61,377 nt of DNA, from assembly GCF_024345855.1 (NCBI RefSeq), contig NZ_JAGQBX010000010.1:1-61377 (forward strand), given 5' to 3'. The notes beneath the pieces are model-generated. The model did not search any database and was not told where the DNA came from. It worked only from the letters and a program-made list of their open reading frames with translations. Positions 1-8,823 of this stretch are shown here, one piece after another. A program made the position numbers and the translations under genes. Source of the DNA: Synechococcus sp. GreenBA-s. Lineage in GTDB: Bacteria > Cyanobacteriota > Cyanobacteriia > PCC-6307 > Cyanobiaceae. How positions within the stretch are numbered: position 1 is the stretch's first letter; each line of letters begins with the position of its first letter.

Positions 1-8
1 GGGATGGG

Positions 9-1085
9 CTAGGGGGCGCTGGGGCCGCTCGGCCTTGGCGGGGGCGCCTTGCTGAGCCGGATCGCCCCTGCGCCCCAGACCAGGCGGCGCCCACGTCCTA
101 GGTCATGGATTCCCGCTCCGCAATGGGGCTGCAGGCGCTGCACCAGCTGCTCCAGGCTGGCGGCACCCAGCTTGATCTGGGCCCGCTCGGCCAGCCAGTG
201 CCGCAGCAGTTGGCGCTGGCTGCCGGGACCCAAGGCGGTCAGCTGTTTCAGGTCCAGGCCATCGGGGTCGTCCGGATGGCGCAGCTGGGCCAGGGCCAGG
301 GGCAGCAGCTCCTCCAGCGGCTCCTGCTCCTGTTGCAGCCGGGCCGCGAGGGCGCTGATCCGCCGGCTGGCGCCGGGGTGGAGCTGCTCGAGCACCGGCA
401 GCACCTGGTGGCGCACCCGGTTGCGGCTCCACTGCAGCGTGTCGTTGCTGGGGTCGGCCCAGATCGGCAGCTCCCAGCGGGCGCAGACGGCGGCGGTGTC
501 GTCGCGGCAGAACCCCAGCAGCGGCCGCACTAGCTCCCGCGATGAGTCCGGCGCCAGGGGGCGCCGCGGCCGCAGGCTGGCCAGCCCGCGGCGGTGGCTG
601 CCGCGGGCCAGGTGCAGCAGCAGGGTCTCGGCCCGGTCCGTGGCGGTGTGGGCCGTCACCACCCGCGGGCAGTCCAGGCTCGCGGCCAGCCGCGCCAGGC
701 GCCCGTAGCGCCAGTGGCGGGCGGCGGCCTCCGTGGCGCCCTCCAGGGGCTCGGCCCCGGTGGCGCCGGCCCGCTCCACCGTGATCGCCAGGCCCTGGGC
801 CGCGGTCCAGGCGGCCAGCTCCTCGGCCTGCCGGCCCGATTCGGACCGCCAGCCGTGGTCGCCGTGCCAGAGGTGCAGCCGCCAGTGGTGCAGGCGGCGC
901 AGGTCCAGCAGCAGGCGCGTCAGGGCCATCGAGTCCTGCCCACCGGACACCGCCACCAGCAGCGAGGCCCCCGGCGGCAGCAGGGCCGGATCGCGTAGGA
1001 GGTGACGGTGCAGGCGTGCATGCAGCCCACTCCAGGGCGGCCGCGCCGGAGGCGCCGAGGCCTGGGGTGGGAGAATCGATTTCAT
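9..1085 (-). CDS. tilS: tRNA(Ile)-lysidine synthase TilS
   Basis: TilS ligates lysine to C34 of tRNA-Ile with a CAU anticodon, so that it reads AUA instead of AUG; the enzyme is cytosolic and essential in most bacteria. The 358-residue protein carries the N-type PP-loop ATPase motif SGGQDS at residues 47-52, followed by the family segments HGDHGWR and HTATDRAETLLLHLARG, and the later NxxRxxVRHQVLP element (RNRVRHQVLPVL) typical of TilS. I chose the ATG at 1085 because the open frame continues far upstream through sequence antisense to the next gene. The gene is divergent from the DUF561 gene with only 15 nt between start codons, so the two promoters must overlap the neighbouring coding starts or lie within that short gap. 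Confidence 0.93.
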   Translation of the reverse strand: MKSILPPQASAPPARPPWSGLHARLHRHLLRDPALLPPGASLLVAVSGGQDSMALTRLLLDLRRLHHWRLHLWHGDHGWRSESGRQAEELAAWTAAQGLAITVERAGATGAEPLEGATEAAARHWRYGRLARLAASLDCPRVVTAHTATDRAETLLLHLARGSHRRGLASLRPRRPLAPDSSRELVRPLLGFCRDDTAAVCARWELPIWADPSNDTLQWSRNRVRHQVLPVLEQLHPGASRRISALAARLQQEQEPLEELLPLALAQLRHPDDPDGLDLKQLTALGPGSQRQLLRHWLAERAQIKLGAASLEQLVQRLQPHCGAGIHDLGRGRRLVWGAGAIRLSKAPPPRPSGPSAP

Positions 1086-1100
1086 CTCCGTGCGTCTGCG

Positions 1101-1871
1101 ATGTCCCGCCTCGACCGCCTGCCCACTCAACTGCAGCAGGCGCTCGCCGCGCGCCGCCTGCTCAAGGTGATCGCCGGCCTCACCAACTTCGATGCCGCGT
1201 CCGTGCAGCGCATCAGCCGCGCCGCCGGGGCCGGTGGTGCGGATGTGATCGACGTGGCCTGCGATCCGGCCCTGGTGCGGCTGGCGGCTGAGGCCTCGGG
1301 TCTGCCGATCTGTGTGTCGGCCGTGGATCCCGAGCTGTTCCCCGCGGCCGTGGCCGCCGGCGCCGCCCTGGTGGAGATCGGCAACTACGACGCCTTCTAT
1401 CCCCTCGGCCGCGTCTTCGACGCCGCCGAGGTGCTGGCCATCACCCGCCGCACCCGCGAGCTGCTGCCCGAGGTGGTGCTGAGCGTCACCGTGCCCCACG
1501 TGCTGCCCCTGGACGAGCAGGAGCAGCTGGCGGTGGACCTGGTGGCCGCCGGCGCCGACATCATCCAGACCGAGGGCGGCACCAGCGCCAAGCCCTTCAG
1601 CGCCGGCACCCTCGGCCTGATCGAGAAGGCGGCGCCCACCCTGGCCGCCGCCCACGCCATCAGCCGCGCCCTGGCCAGCGCCGGTCAGCCCCTGCCCGTG
1701 CTCTGCGCCTCCGGCCTCTCCGCCGTCACCCTGCCGCTGGCCATCGCCGCCGGTGCCAGCGGTGTGGGCGTGGGCTCCGCCGTGAACCGCCTGGGCGATG
1801 AACTGGCGATGGTGGCCGTGGTGCGCGGCCTGCGCGAGGCCCTGGGCAGCGCGGCCCCCGTGGCGGCCTGA
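1101..1871 (+). CDS. DUF561 family protein (TIM-barrel-like, cyanobacterial)
   Basis: This 256-residue protein matches the cyanobacterial and plastid DUF561 family as I recall it; biochemical function is not established. The sequence looks like a small-molecule TIM barrel: repeated strand-loop signatures (VIDVACDP, ICVSAVDPE, LVEIGNYDAFYP, IIQTEGGTS, VLCASGLS, GVGVGSAVNRL) resemble the phosphate-binding strands of dihydroorotate- or nitropropane-dioxygenase-like barrels. The ATG at 1101 gives the expected start, MSRLDRLPTQLQQAL; the frame is open further upstream but overlaps tilS on the other strand. It is divergent from tilS and 124 nt upstream of a membrane-protein gene on the same strand. 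Assignment to the family is confident; activity is unknown. Confidence 0.85.
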   Translation: MSRLDRLPTQLQQALAARRLLKVIAGLTNFDAASVQRISRAAGAGGADVIDVACDPALVRLAAEASGLPICVSAVDPELFPAAVAAGAALVEIGNYDAFYPLGRVFDAAEVLAITRRTRELLPEVVLSVTVPHVLPLDEQEQLAVDLVAAGADIIQTEGGTSAKPFSAGTLGLIEKAAPTLAAAHAISRALASAGQPLPVLCASGLSAVTLPLAIAAGASGVGVGSAVNRLGDELAMVAVVRGLREALGSAAPVAA

Positions 1872-1995
1872 TTCCCGGCAGCCCGATCCCCCGTCGCCCC
1901 GGCTGATCGACAGTCCCCTTCGCGGATTGCGTCAGCCTGTGGTGGCCCCTTGAACCCATGACTACGTTGCGGAGGTTGACCCCGTCGCACGTGTC

Positions 1996-2427
1996 ATGGG
2001 TTCTTTGCTGTGGTTGCTGCAGTGGCCGATCCGGGCCGCCGTGCTGTTGCTCGTCGCCTGGCTGCCCCTGGGGGTGGAGGTGGAGAGCTTCCCGATCGCC
2101 CTGCTGGCGGCTGCGGTGATCGGCCTGCTCGGCACCCTGCTGATCTGGCCGCTGAAGCTGCTGTTCGCCCTGCCCTGGGCGATCACCAGCTTCGGGGGGC
2201 TGCTGACACCGATCTCCTGGATCTTCAACTGGGTCATCACCGTGATCCTGTTCGGCCTGGCGGCCTGGCTGATCCGGGGATTCCGGCTCCGCAACGGTCT
2301 GGTGAGTGCGATCCTCGGCGCGGTGGTCTATGCCGTGCTCTCCACCGTGATCCTGAGGATTCTGGGGCTGGAGGTCGACTACACCCGGGTCGGCGGCCTG
2401 CTCACCGGCAGTGTCAGCGTGGGCTGA
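1996..2427 (+). CDS. phage holin family (PF04020-type) membrane protein
   Basis: A 143-residue integral membrane protein with about four hydrophobic segments, near residues 5-25, 32-60, 72-92 and 103-122. The length and spacing, including the short polar turn before [19 protein letters not shown], match the widespread bacterial phage-holin-4 superfamily, which despite its name is found as a single chromosomal copy in most cyanobacteria with no known lytic role. Nothing nearby is phage-like. It ends 59 nt before uvrB and may share a transcript with it. The ATG at 1996 is the first in frame and follows a 124-nt intergenic gap. Confidence 0.75.
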   Translation: MGSLLWLLQWPIRAAVLLLVAWLPLGVEVESFPIALLAAAVIGLLGTLLIWPLKLLFALPWAITSFGGLLTPISWIFNWVITVILFGLAAWLIRGFRLRNGLVSAILGAVVYAVLSTVILRILGLEVDYTRVGGLLTGSVSVG

Positions 2428-2486
2428 CGGCACCGCCGGTTCACCGCACACCACGGCCGGGGCCCGCTCCCCCGAGAATGGGCCCC

Positions 2487-4493
2487 ATGGTCCCGTTCCA
2501 GCTCCACGCCCCCTACGTGCCCAAGGGCGACCAGCCCACCGCGATCGCCGGTCTAGTGCAGGGCGTGGAGGGTGGCCAGCGCTATCAGACCCTGCTGGGG
2601 GCCACCGGCACCGGCAAGACCTTCACCATCGCCAACGTGATCGCCCACACCGGGCGCCCCACGCTGGTGCTGGCCCACAACAAGACCCTGGCGGCCCAGC
2701 TCTGCAACGAGCTGCGGGAATTCTTCCCGAACAACGCCGTTGAGTATTTCATCTCTTACTACGACTACTACCAGCCCGAGGCCTATGTGCCGGTCTCGGA
2801 TACCTACATCGCCAAGACGGCATCGATCAACGAAGAGATCGACATGCTGCGCCACTCGGCGACGCGCTCGCTGTTCGAGCGGCGCGATGTGATCGTGGTG
2901 GCCTCGATCAGCTGCATCTACGGCCTGGGTATCCCCAGCGAATACCTCAAGGCCGCTGTCAAGTTCCAGGTGGGCGACACGCTCAACCTGCGCGCCTCCC
3001 TGCGGGAGCTGGTGAATAACCAGTATTCCCGCAATGATCTGGAGATCTCCCGCGGCCGCTTCCGCGTGCGCGGCGATGTGCTGGAGATCGGCCCCGCCTA
3101 CGAAGACCGGCTGGTGCGGATCGAGCTCTTCGGCGATGAGGTGGAGGCGATCCGCTACGTGGATCCCACCACCGGCGAGATCCTGCAGAGCCTAGAAGCC
3201 ATCAACATCTACCCGGCCAAGCACTTCGTGACGCCCAAGGAGCGGCTGGAGGAGGCGATCCAGGAGATCCGCAGCGAGCTGCGGGAGCGGCTGGATCGCC
3301 TCAACGCCGAGGGCCGTCTGCTGGAGGCCCAGCGGCTGGAGCAGCGCACCGCCTACGACCTGGAGATGCTCGAGCAGGTGGGCTACTGCAATGGCGTGGA
3401 GAACTACGCCCGCCACCTGGCCGGCCGCCCCGCCGGCACGCCGCCCGAGTGCCTGATTGATTATTTCCCCGAGGACTGGCTGCTGGTGGTGGATGAGAGC
3501 CACGTCACCTGCTCCCAGTTGCAGGCGATGTACAACGGCGATCAATCGCGCAAGCAGGTGCTGATCGAACATGGTTTCCGCCTGCCCAGTGCCGCCGACA
3601 ACCGGCCCCTCAAGGGCGAGGAGTTCTGGCAGAAGGCCCAGCAGACGATCTTCGTGAGCGCTACGCCCGGCAGCTGGGAGCTGGCCCAGAGCCAGGAGCA
3701 GGTGGTGGAGCAGGTGATCCGGCCCACCGGCGTGCTGGATCCGATCGTGGAGGTGCGCCCCACCGAGGGCCAGGTGGACGACCTGCTGGGCGAGATCCGC
3801 GTGCGGGCCGACAAGCAGGAGCGGGTGCTGGTGACCACCCTCACCAAGCGCATGGCTGAGGACCTCACCGACTACCTGGCCGAGAACGGCGTGCGGGTGC
3901 GCTATCTGCACTCGGAGATCCACTCGATCGAGCGGATCGAGATCATCCAGGACCTACGCAATGGCGAGTACGACGTGCTGGTGGGTGTCAACCTGCTGCG
4001 GGAGGGCCTGGATCTCCCGGAGGTGTCGCTGGTGGCGATTCTCGATGCCGACAAAGAGGGCTTCCTGCGGGCCGAGCGCTCCCTGATCCAGACCATCGGC
4101 CGCGCCGCCCGCCATGTGGAAGGCGTGGCCCTGCTCTATGCCGATAACCTCACCGATTCGATGGCCAGGGCCATCAGTGAAACCGAGCGGCGTCGCGCCA
4201 TCCAGCACACCTACAACGAAAAGCACGGCATCACGCCCTCCCCCGCCGGCAAGCGGGCCGGCAATTCCATCCTGTCCTTCCTGGAGTCGTCGCGGCGGCT
4301 CAATGATGAGCAGCTGGAGGAAGCTACCGAGCAGGCCGAACATAATGAGGTTCCCCTCGACGCGCTGCCGGAATTGATCCAGCAGCTCGAGGACAAGATG
4401 AAGGCGGCCGCGAAAAATCTCGATTTCGAGGAAGCTGCCAACCTGCGCGACAAGATCAAGCAGCTGCGCCAGAAGTTGGTGGGGAAGGTGTGA
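2487..4493 (+). CDS. uvrB: excinuclease ABC subunit UvrB
   Basis: UvrB is the damage-verifying DNA helicase of nucleotide excision repair, loaded by UvrA and then partnering UvrC. The protein starts [17 protein letters not shown], the usual UvrB N-terminus; Walker A is GATGTGKT at residues 38-45. The beta-hairpin that clamps DNA ([12 protein letters not shown]), the DEAD-like Walker B VVDESH, motif [11 protein letters not shown] and a C-terminal UVR motif ([24 protein letters not shown], here quoted only in part: residues near the end) are all present. Length of 668 residues is standard. An ATG nine bases upstream (2478) is equally possible. No sign of damage. Confidence 0.97.
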   Translation: MVPFQLHAPYVPKGDQPTAIAGLVQGVEGGQRYQTLLGATGTGKTFTIANVIAHTGRPTLVLAHNKTLAAQLCNELREFFPNNAVEYFISYYDYYQPEAYVPVSDTYIAKTASINEEIDMLRHSATRSLFERRDVIVVASISCIYGLGIPSEYLKAAVKFQVGDTLNLRASLRELVNNQYSRNDLEISRGRFRVRGDVLEIGPAYEDRLVRIELFGDEVEAIRYVDPTTGEILQSLEAINIYPAKHFVTPKERLEEAIQEIRSELRERLDRLNAEGRLLEAQRLEQRTAYDLEMLEQVGYCNGVENYARHLAGRPAGTPPECLIDYFPEDWLLVVDESHVTCSQLQAMYNGDQSRKQVLIEHGFRLPSAADNRPLKGEEFWQKAQQTIFVSATPGSWELAQSQEQVVEQVIRPTGVLDPIVEVRPTEGQVDDLLGEIRVRADKQERVLVTTLTKRMAEDLTDYLAENGVRVRYLHSEIHSIERIEIIQDLRNGEYDVLVGVNLLREGLDLPEVSLVAILDADKEGFLRAERSLIQTIGRAARHVEGVALLYADNLTDSMARAISETERRRAIQHTYNEKHGITPSPAGKRAGNSILSFLESSRRLNDEQLEEATEQAEHNEVPLDALPELIQQLEDKMKAAAKNLDFEEAANLRDKIKQLRQKLVGKV

Positions 4494-4506
4494 CTGGAAG
4501 TGGGGA

Positions 4507-5433
4507 CTAGTAGGGATCCTCGCATGTAGTGCGATGAGGAAACTTATTCACGTAGTGGCTGAAAGATGGGTGGCCATGTTCGATCGAGAGAAAGCTTCGG
4601 TCATTGAATGAAGGCTTCAAAACCGGAAAAAATTGCAAGACAGTCAAAGTGGCTGCAGTTTCCAGGGGGCCCACAAAACCTGAGGTGGGCAGTCTTTGGG
4701 TGCGCAGATGGTGGACCTGCTCCTTGCTGAGGGCAAATGTCCCGGAGTGAGGATTGGCTGTGATGTCGAAGTTAACCCGCTCCTTCCCAAGGTAAAGGCC
4801 ATTGGCCGCGTTCTCTTGTGGACTGGTGAATCTCTGGATGAACTGCTTGCTCAGTGGCCCGTCTACGTGAAGAATGCCGAGATTTCCGTGATCGATGCGC
4901 TCGTAGCGATGGGGCATCAGCGACAGCTTGTGCTGGGTGCGGTTCAAGAACCAGAGCAGCTTATCGGCATAGCTTGCATCGTGAATGACGAGATCATCTT
5001 CGAGGTAAAGGGCTAGATCGGGTGCGGTCCCTGAGTTGACCAGGTGATCCCGGCTGGCTAGGGGTAGCAGGCGTGGGTCTTCGAGATCGATGGTCAACCG
5101 TTTGACTTGACCGCGAAAGTGATCCAACACATCGTCGAGTTGATGGCGGCCATCGGTGCACACGCAGATTTCGACGCGCAGGGGTGTGAGAGTCGCTGTA
5201 TCCCGGCGTTGGGCGGGGCGGTCGATGGTGCGATCGCCGATATGAAGCACGGCATCCTGTAGGCCTCGCTGAAGATTCACCAGGCCCGTGATGCAGCGGG
5301 CCAGGGCCAGCGAACGTGCTAGACGAGCCCCTGGTCGGCGTGATCCGTAGCCGCTGGCTTCGTTGTCCTCGCGAAAGAAGTGGGGAATGCAGGCGCGAAC
5401 AAGGACCCCGTTGCTGCTGGATTGCTCTGTCAT
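4507..5433 (-). CDS. unrecognised glycosyltransferase-like protein (GT-A-like acidic motif)
   Basis: I do not recognise a named family for this 308-residue protein. It has features of a GT-A fold glycosyltransferase: an N-terminal strand VEICVCTDGRHQLDDVLDHF, and an acidic DXD-like segment LALYLEDDLVIHDASYADKLLWFL near residues 140-163, where Glu-Asp-Asp would bind the nucleotide-sugar metal. There is no signal peptide. The gene overlaps lysC by four bases in an ATGA arrangement (its start at 5433, lysC stop at 5430-5432), implying translational coupling on a lysC transcript although the functions seem unrelated. Its base composition is visibly more AT-rich than lysC or uvrB, suggesting recent acquisition. 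A role in glycan synthesis is inference. Confidence 0.6.
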   Translation of the reverse strand: MTEQSSSNGVLVRACIPHFFREDNEASGYGSRRPGARLARSLALARCITGLVNLQRGLQDAVLHIGDRTIDRPAQRRDTATLTPLRVEICVCTDGRHQLDDVLDHFRGQVKRLTIDLEDPRLLPLASRDHLVNSGTAPDLALYLEDDLVIHDASYADKLLWFLNRTQHKLSLMPHRYERIDHGNLGILHVDGPLSKQFIQRFTSPQENAANGLYLGKERVNFDITANPHSGTFALSKEQVHHLRTQRLPTSGFVGPLETAATLTVLQFFPVLKPSFNDRSFLSIEHGHPSFSHYVNKFPHRTTCEDPY

Positions 5434-7259
5434 TGGGGGGCTTCCGTCCCTTCGGCTCTGTGAACCAAAGCGCCACCCAGCCCGAAGGCGGCATGCACCG
5501 CTTGGAGGGCCCGCACGCCCTCGGCCTCCGGCACCACGCAGCTGGTGCGGATCTCGCTGGTGGCGATCATCTCGATGTTGATGCCGGCATCCGCCAGGGA
5601 GCGGAACAGGCGGGCGGCGGTGCCTGGCGTGCAGGGCATGCCCGCCCCCACGGCGCTCACCCGGGCGATGGCCTGCCCCTCCTCGAAGCGGGCGCCGGGC
5701 CAGCTGGTCAGCAGGGGCTGCAGGGCGGCGTGGGCCCGGGCCAGGTCGTCGCGGCGCAGGGTGAAGCCCAGGTCGCGGCTGCGCTGCTCGCCGCTGCCGT
5801 GGCTGCGCTCCGACTGGATGATGGCATCGAGGCTGAGGCCGGCATCGGCCAGGGCTCGGCAGACCGCGGCTGCGGTGCCGGGGCGGTCGGGGATGTGGCG
5901 CACGGTCACCTGGGCCTGGTCGCGGTCCAGGGCGACGCCGCGCACCGGCGGGGCCCCGACCCCGCAGGGGGCCGGATCGTGGTGCAGCTGCTGGTTGCTC
6001 AGTTCGAAGGCGCTGGCGGCGGCCTGCAGGGCCTTGGCCCCCTGGTGGCCGGCCACCAGACAGCTCACCTTCACCTCGCTGGTGGCGATCAGGCGCAGGT
6101 TGATGCCGCCCCTGGCCAGGGTGTCGAACAGGCGGGCGGCAACGCCGGGGCGGCCCATGATGCCGGCGCCGGAGATGCTGAGCTTGGCCATGCCGCCTTC
6201 GGCGCTCAGGGTGGCTCCTTCGGCGCCCATGGCGGCCAGCACCTCACGGCAGACGGCCTCGGCCGACTCCAGTTGGGCTTCGCCCACCGTGAAGGCGATG
6301 TCGTTGGTGGCGCTGCCGCCCTCGCCCTCGTGGGTGGCCTGCACGATCAGGTCCACGTTCAGGCCGGCGCTCGAGAGGGCCTCGAACAGCTGGGCGGCGA
6401 CGCCGGGACGGTCGGGCACATGGGCCAGGGCCAGCACGGCCTGGTGCTGTTCCAGCTCGGCGCCGTCCACGGGTTTGCCCAGCTCCAGGCCCTCGCTGCC
6501 GCTGCGGCGGCTGGTGCCGTCGCTGGTGAGCAGGGTGCCGGGCTGCTCGCTCCAGCTGGAGCGCACCACCAGCGGCACGCCGTAGTTGCGGGCGATCTCC
6601 ACGGCCCGCGGGTGCAGCACGGCGGCGCCGAGGCTGGCCAGCTCCAGCATCTCGTCGCAGGTCACGGTGTCCATCAGCTGGGCATCGGCCACCTTGCGCG
6701 GGTCGGTGGTCAGCACCCCCGGCACATCGGTGTAGATCTCGCAGGCGTCGGCGCCGAGGGCGGCGGCCAGGGCCACGGCGGAGGTGTCGGAGCCGCCGCG
6801 GCCCAGGGTGGTGATCTCGGGAGTGCCGGACAGGCCGCTGCTGGTGCCCTGGAAGCCGGCCACCACCACCACCTGGCCGTCGTCCAGCAGGCGGCGCAGG
6901 CGCTCGGTGCGCACCTCCAGGATGCGGGCGCGGCCGTGGGCCGACTCGGTCACGATGCCCACCTGGGGCCCGGTCATCGACACCGCCGGCACGCCGATGG
7001 CGTTGAGGGCCATGGCCAGCAGCGCGATCGAGACCTGCTCGCCGGTGGCCAGCAGCATGTCCATCTCCCGCTGCGGGGGGTCGCTGCTGAGGGCCCGGGC
7101 CAGGCCGGTGAGCTCGTCGGTGGTGTGGCCCATGGCCGATACCACGATCACCAGCTCGTTGCCGGCGTTGCGGCTGGCGGCGATGCGACGGGCCACGGCC
7201 TGGATCCGCTCCACATCGGCCACCGAGGTGCCCCCGAACTTCTGAACCAGCAGGGCCAT
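5430..7259 (-). CDS. lysC: aspartate kinase with four ACT domains
   Basis: Aspartate kinase phosphorylates L-aspartate, the committed step towards lysine, threonine, methionine and isoleucine. The N-terminus has the kinase signature KFGGTSVAD (residues 7-15), with GRGGSDTSAVALA later in the catalytic domain. The 609-residue length exceeds the roughly 400-450 residues of most bacterial enzymes: the second half contains four ACT-like units, recognisable from repeated openings such as VPDRPGVAAQLFEALS, GRPGVAARLFDTLA, IPDRPGTAAAVCRALA and TPGTAARLFRSLA. A duplicated ACT pair is known for cyanobacterial aspartate kinases and suggests layered feedback by Lys and Thr. The downstream glycosyltransferase-like gene overlaps its stop by four bases. 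Confidence 0.95.
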   Translation of the reverse strand: MALLVQKFGGTSVADVERIQAVARRIAASRNAGNELVIVVSAMGHTTDELTGLARALSSDPPQREMDMLLATGEQVSIALLAMALNAIGVPAVSMTGPQVGIVTESAHGRARILEVRTERLRRLLDDGQVVVVAGFQGTSSGLSGTPEITTLGRGGSDTSAVALAAALGADACEIYTDVPGVLTTDPRKVADAQLMDTVTCDEMLELASLGAAVLHPRAVEIARNYGVPLVVRSSWSEQPGTLLTSDGTSRRSGSEGLELGKPVDGAELEQHQAVLALAHVPDRPGVAAQLFEALSSAGLNVDLIVQATHEGEGGSATNDIAFTVGEAQLESAEAVCREVLAAMGAEGATLSAEGGMAKLSISGAGIMGRPGVAARLFDTLARGGINLRLIATSEVKVSCLVAGHQGAKALQAAASAFELSNQQLHHDPAPCGVGAPPVRGVALDRDQAQVTVRHIPDRPGTAAAVCRALADAGLSLDAIIQSERSHGSGEQRSRDLGFTLRRDDLARAHAALQPLLTSWPGARFEEGQAIARVSAVGAGMPCTPGTAARLFRSLADAGINIEMIATSEIRTSCVVPEAEGVRALQAVHAAFGLGGALVHRAEGTEAPQ

Positions 7260-7386
7260 GCCCGGTGTCGACGCGGAGTTAAGTGAGGATTATCTGCCCC
7301 GTCCGGTTGGCTCCAGCGTTCAAGCCGTCGGGCTCCGGTGCCGGACCCTGCCTACCCTGCGGCGAACCGGTTGGGTGGCGACGGCG

Positions 7387-7788
7387 ATGGCGATGAGCAC
7401 ATCCGTGCAGGTGCCCGTGTCCGTGGGGGAGCTGATTGACAAGCTCACGATCCTGGCCATCAAGGACGCGCGCATCGGCGATGACGCCAAGCGGGCCAAT
7501 GTGCGCCGCGAGCTGGAGGCGCTGGAGGTCGTGGCGGTGGCCGCCGGCCTGCGCCAGCGGCCGGGACTGGCGGAGCTGGAGGAGGCGCTGCGCACGGTGA
7601 ACGGCGAGCTCTGGACCATCGAAGACCGCATCCGCGACTGCGAGCGCCAGGGAGACTTCGGCCCCGGCTTCGTGGAGCTGGCCCGCGCCGTCTATGTGAC
7701 CAACGACCGCCGCGCTGCCCTCAAGCGCCAGATCAATGCCCTGAGCGGCTCGGAGTTGGTGGAGGAGAAGAGCTACGCGGCCTACTGA
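7387..7788 (+). CDS. DUF6165 family protein
   Basis: A small charged protein of about 133 residues with the conserved opening VQVPVSVGELIDKLTILAIK and two further helices (NVRRELEALEVV, LKRQINALSGSELVEEK) expected of the DUF6165 family; no function is established for this family to my knowledge. The sequence predicts an all-helical, partly coiled-coil protein with no membrane segment. Two in-frame ATGs at 7387 and 7393 are both plausible; I took the first. The family is often found beside glycosyltransferase and glycan genes, which fits the polysaccharide-rich window but is only suggestive. Its 3' end overlaps holA convergently by seven bases. Confidence 0.75.
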   Translation: MAMSTSVQVPVSVGELIDKLTILAIKDARIGDDAKRANVRRELEALEVVAVAAGLRQRPGLAELEEALRTVNGELWTIEDRIRDCERQGDFGPGFVELARAVYVTNDRRAALKRQINALSGSELVEEKSYAAY

Positions 7789-8801
7789 AGGCCCTGGCCC
7801 CCCAGCAGGAAGCCATCGCGGAAGGCATCGCCGGGCTCGCTGCCGCGCTTGAGGGCCGCCTCCACCTCCAGCAGCTGGCCCAGCAGCGCCAGGAAGCGGC
7901 CGGGGCTGCGGCCGCGGATCTGTTTGCGCATCACGTAGATGCGCTTGGGGTTGCCGATGCCGGCGGCCTTGGCGATGGCGGCCACGTCCTGCTCGCCCTG
8001 GCGATCGAGCAGGCTCACCCACAGCCAGCCCCGGATCTGGCCCGTGAGGGTGGCCACGATGCGCAGGGCCGGCTCGTTGGCCGCCAGCAGGGCCTCCACC
8101 AGACCGATCGCTTCGGCGGGACGGCCCGCCAGCAGCGCATCGCCCACCTGCAGGGCGTTGGTGGCGTGGCTGCCCACCAGCGCCGCCACCGCCGCCGCCG
8201 TGATGGCCGGCCCCCGGGGCTTCTCCCCCGGCGTGGCCGTCGCCCCCACGTAGAGGGCCAGCTTCTCCAGTTCGCTGGCCAGGCGGGCGCTGTCGGAGCC
8301 GATCGCCTCGGCCAGGGCCTCGGCGGCGGCGGGCTCCAGGGCCAGCCCCAGCTCCCGGGCGGTTCGGGCCACCAGCTCCACCTGGCCGGCCCCATCCCAG
8401 ACCGCCGGCAGGCTGAAGCTGCGCTCCGTGGCCTGGCCGGCCTTCACCAGCTTCTGCAGGGCCTTGGTGGTGCGCAGGCGGGCGTCGGGCTTGTTGGGGC
8501 TCACCAGCAGCAGATGGCAGCCCTCGGGCACCAGCTCCAGGCTGGCCTCCAGCCGCTCCGCCAGCTCGGCCGGGCACTGGTGGCAGAAGGGACTGCGCTG
8601 CAGCAGCACCACCCGATCACCGCCGCCGAAGGGGGCGGTGCGGGCCTCCTCCAGGGCCTGGGCGGCCTGGGTCGCGTCGGTGCCATCGAGGCGGGTGAGG
8701 TTGATGCTCTGCCAGGCCGGATCGGTGACCTGTTCGATCAGGGCCTCCACGGCCCGGTTGCGGGCCGCCTCGTCATCGCCCCAGTAGAGGTGGATCGGCA
8801 T
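7782..8801 (-). CDS. holA: DNA polymerase III subunit delta (clamp loader)
   Basis: The delta subunit opens the beta sliding clamp within the DNA polymerase III clamp loader. The 339-residue sequence begins MPIHLYWGDD, and carries the typical delta pattern: a degenerate AAA+ first domain with DRVVLLQRSPF, then LLLVSPNKPDARLRTTKALQK, a helical LxxELEKLALY segment (LASELEKLALYVG), and a C-terminal RIYVMRKQIRGRSPGRFLALLGQLLEVEAALKRG region, where the final helices form the collar. Walker motifs are absent, as expected for delta. It lies 22 nt downstream of the antitoxin-toxin fusion gene on the same strand and converges with the DUF6165 gene. Confidence 0.9.
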   Translation of the reverse strand: MPIHLYWGDDEAARNRAVEALIEQVTDPAWQSINLTRLDGTDATQAAQALEEARTAPFGGGDRVVLLQRSPFCHQCPAELAERLEASLELVPEGCHLLLVSPNKPDARLRTTKALQKLVKAGQATERSFSLPAVWDGAGQVELVARTARELGLALEPAAAEALAEAIGSDSARLASELEKLALYVGATATPGEKPRGPAITAAAVAALVGSHATNALQVGDALLAGRPAEAIGLVEALLAANEPALRIVATLTGQIRGWLWVSLLDRQGEQDVAAIAKAAGIGNPKRIYVMRKQIRGRSPGRFLALLGQLLEVEAALKRGSEPGDAFRDGFLLGGQGLQ

Positions 8802-8823
8802 CGGGGCTCGTCAGCTCGGCGTC

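Noticed and set aside
1996..2427. Prophage remnant (holin)
   Set aside because: The family is a common chromosomal membrane protein and no phage gene is nearby.
5316..7286. 656-codon open frame antisense to lysC
   Set aside because: Gly/Ala/His-rich product with no family resemblance, fully opposite a well-conserved aspartate kinase; an effect of GC-rich codon use.
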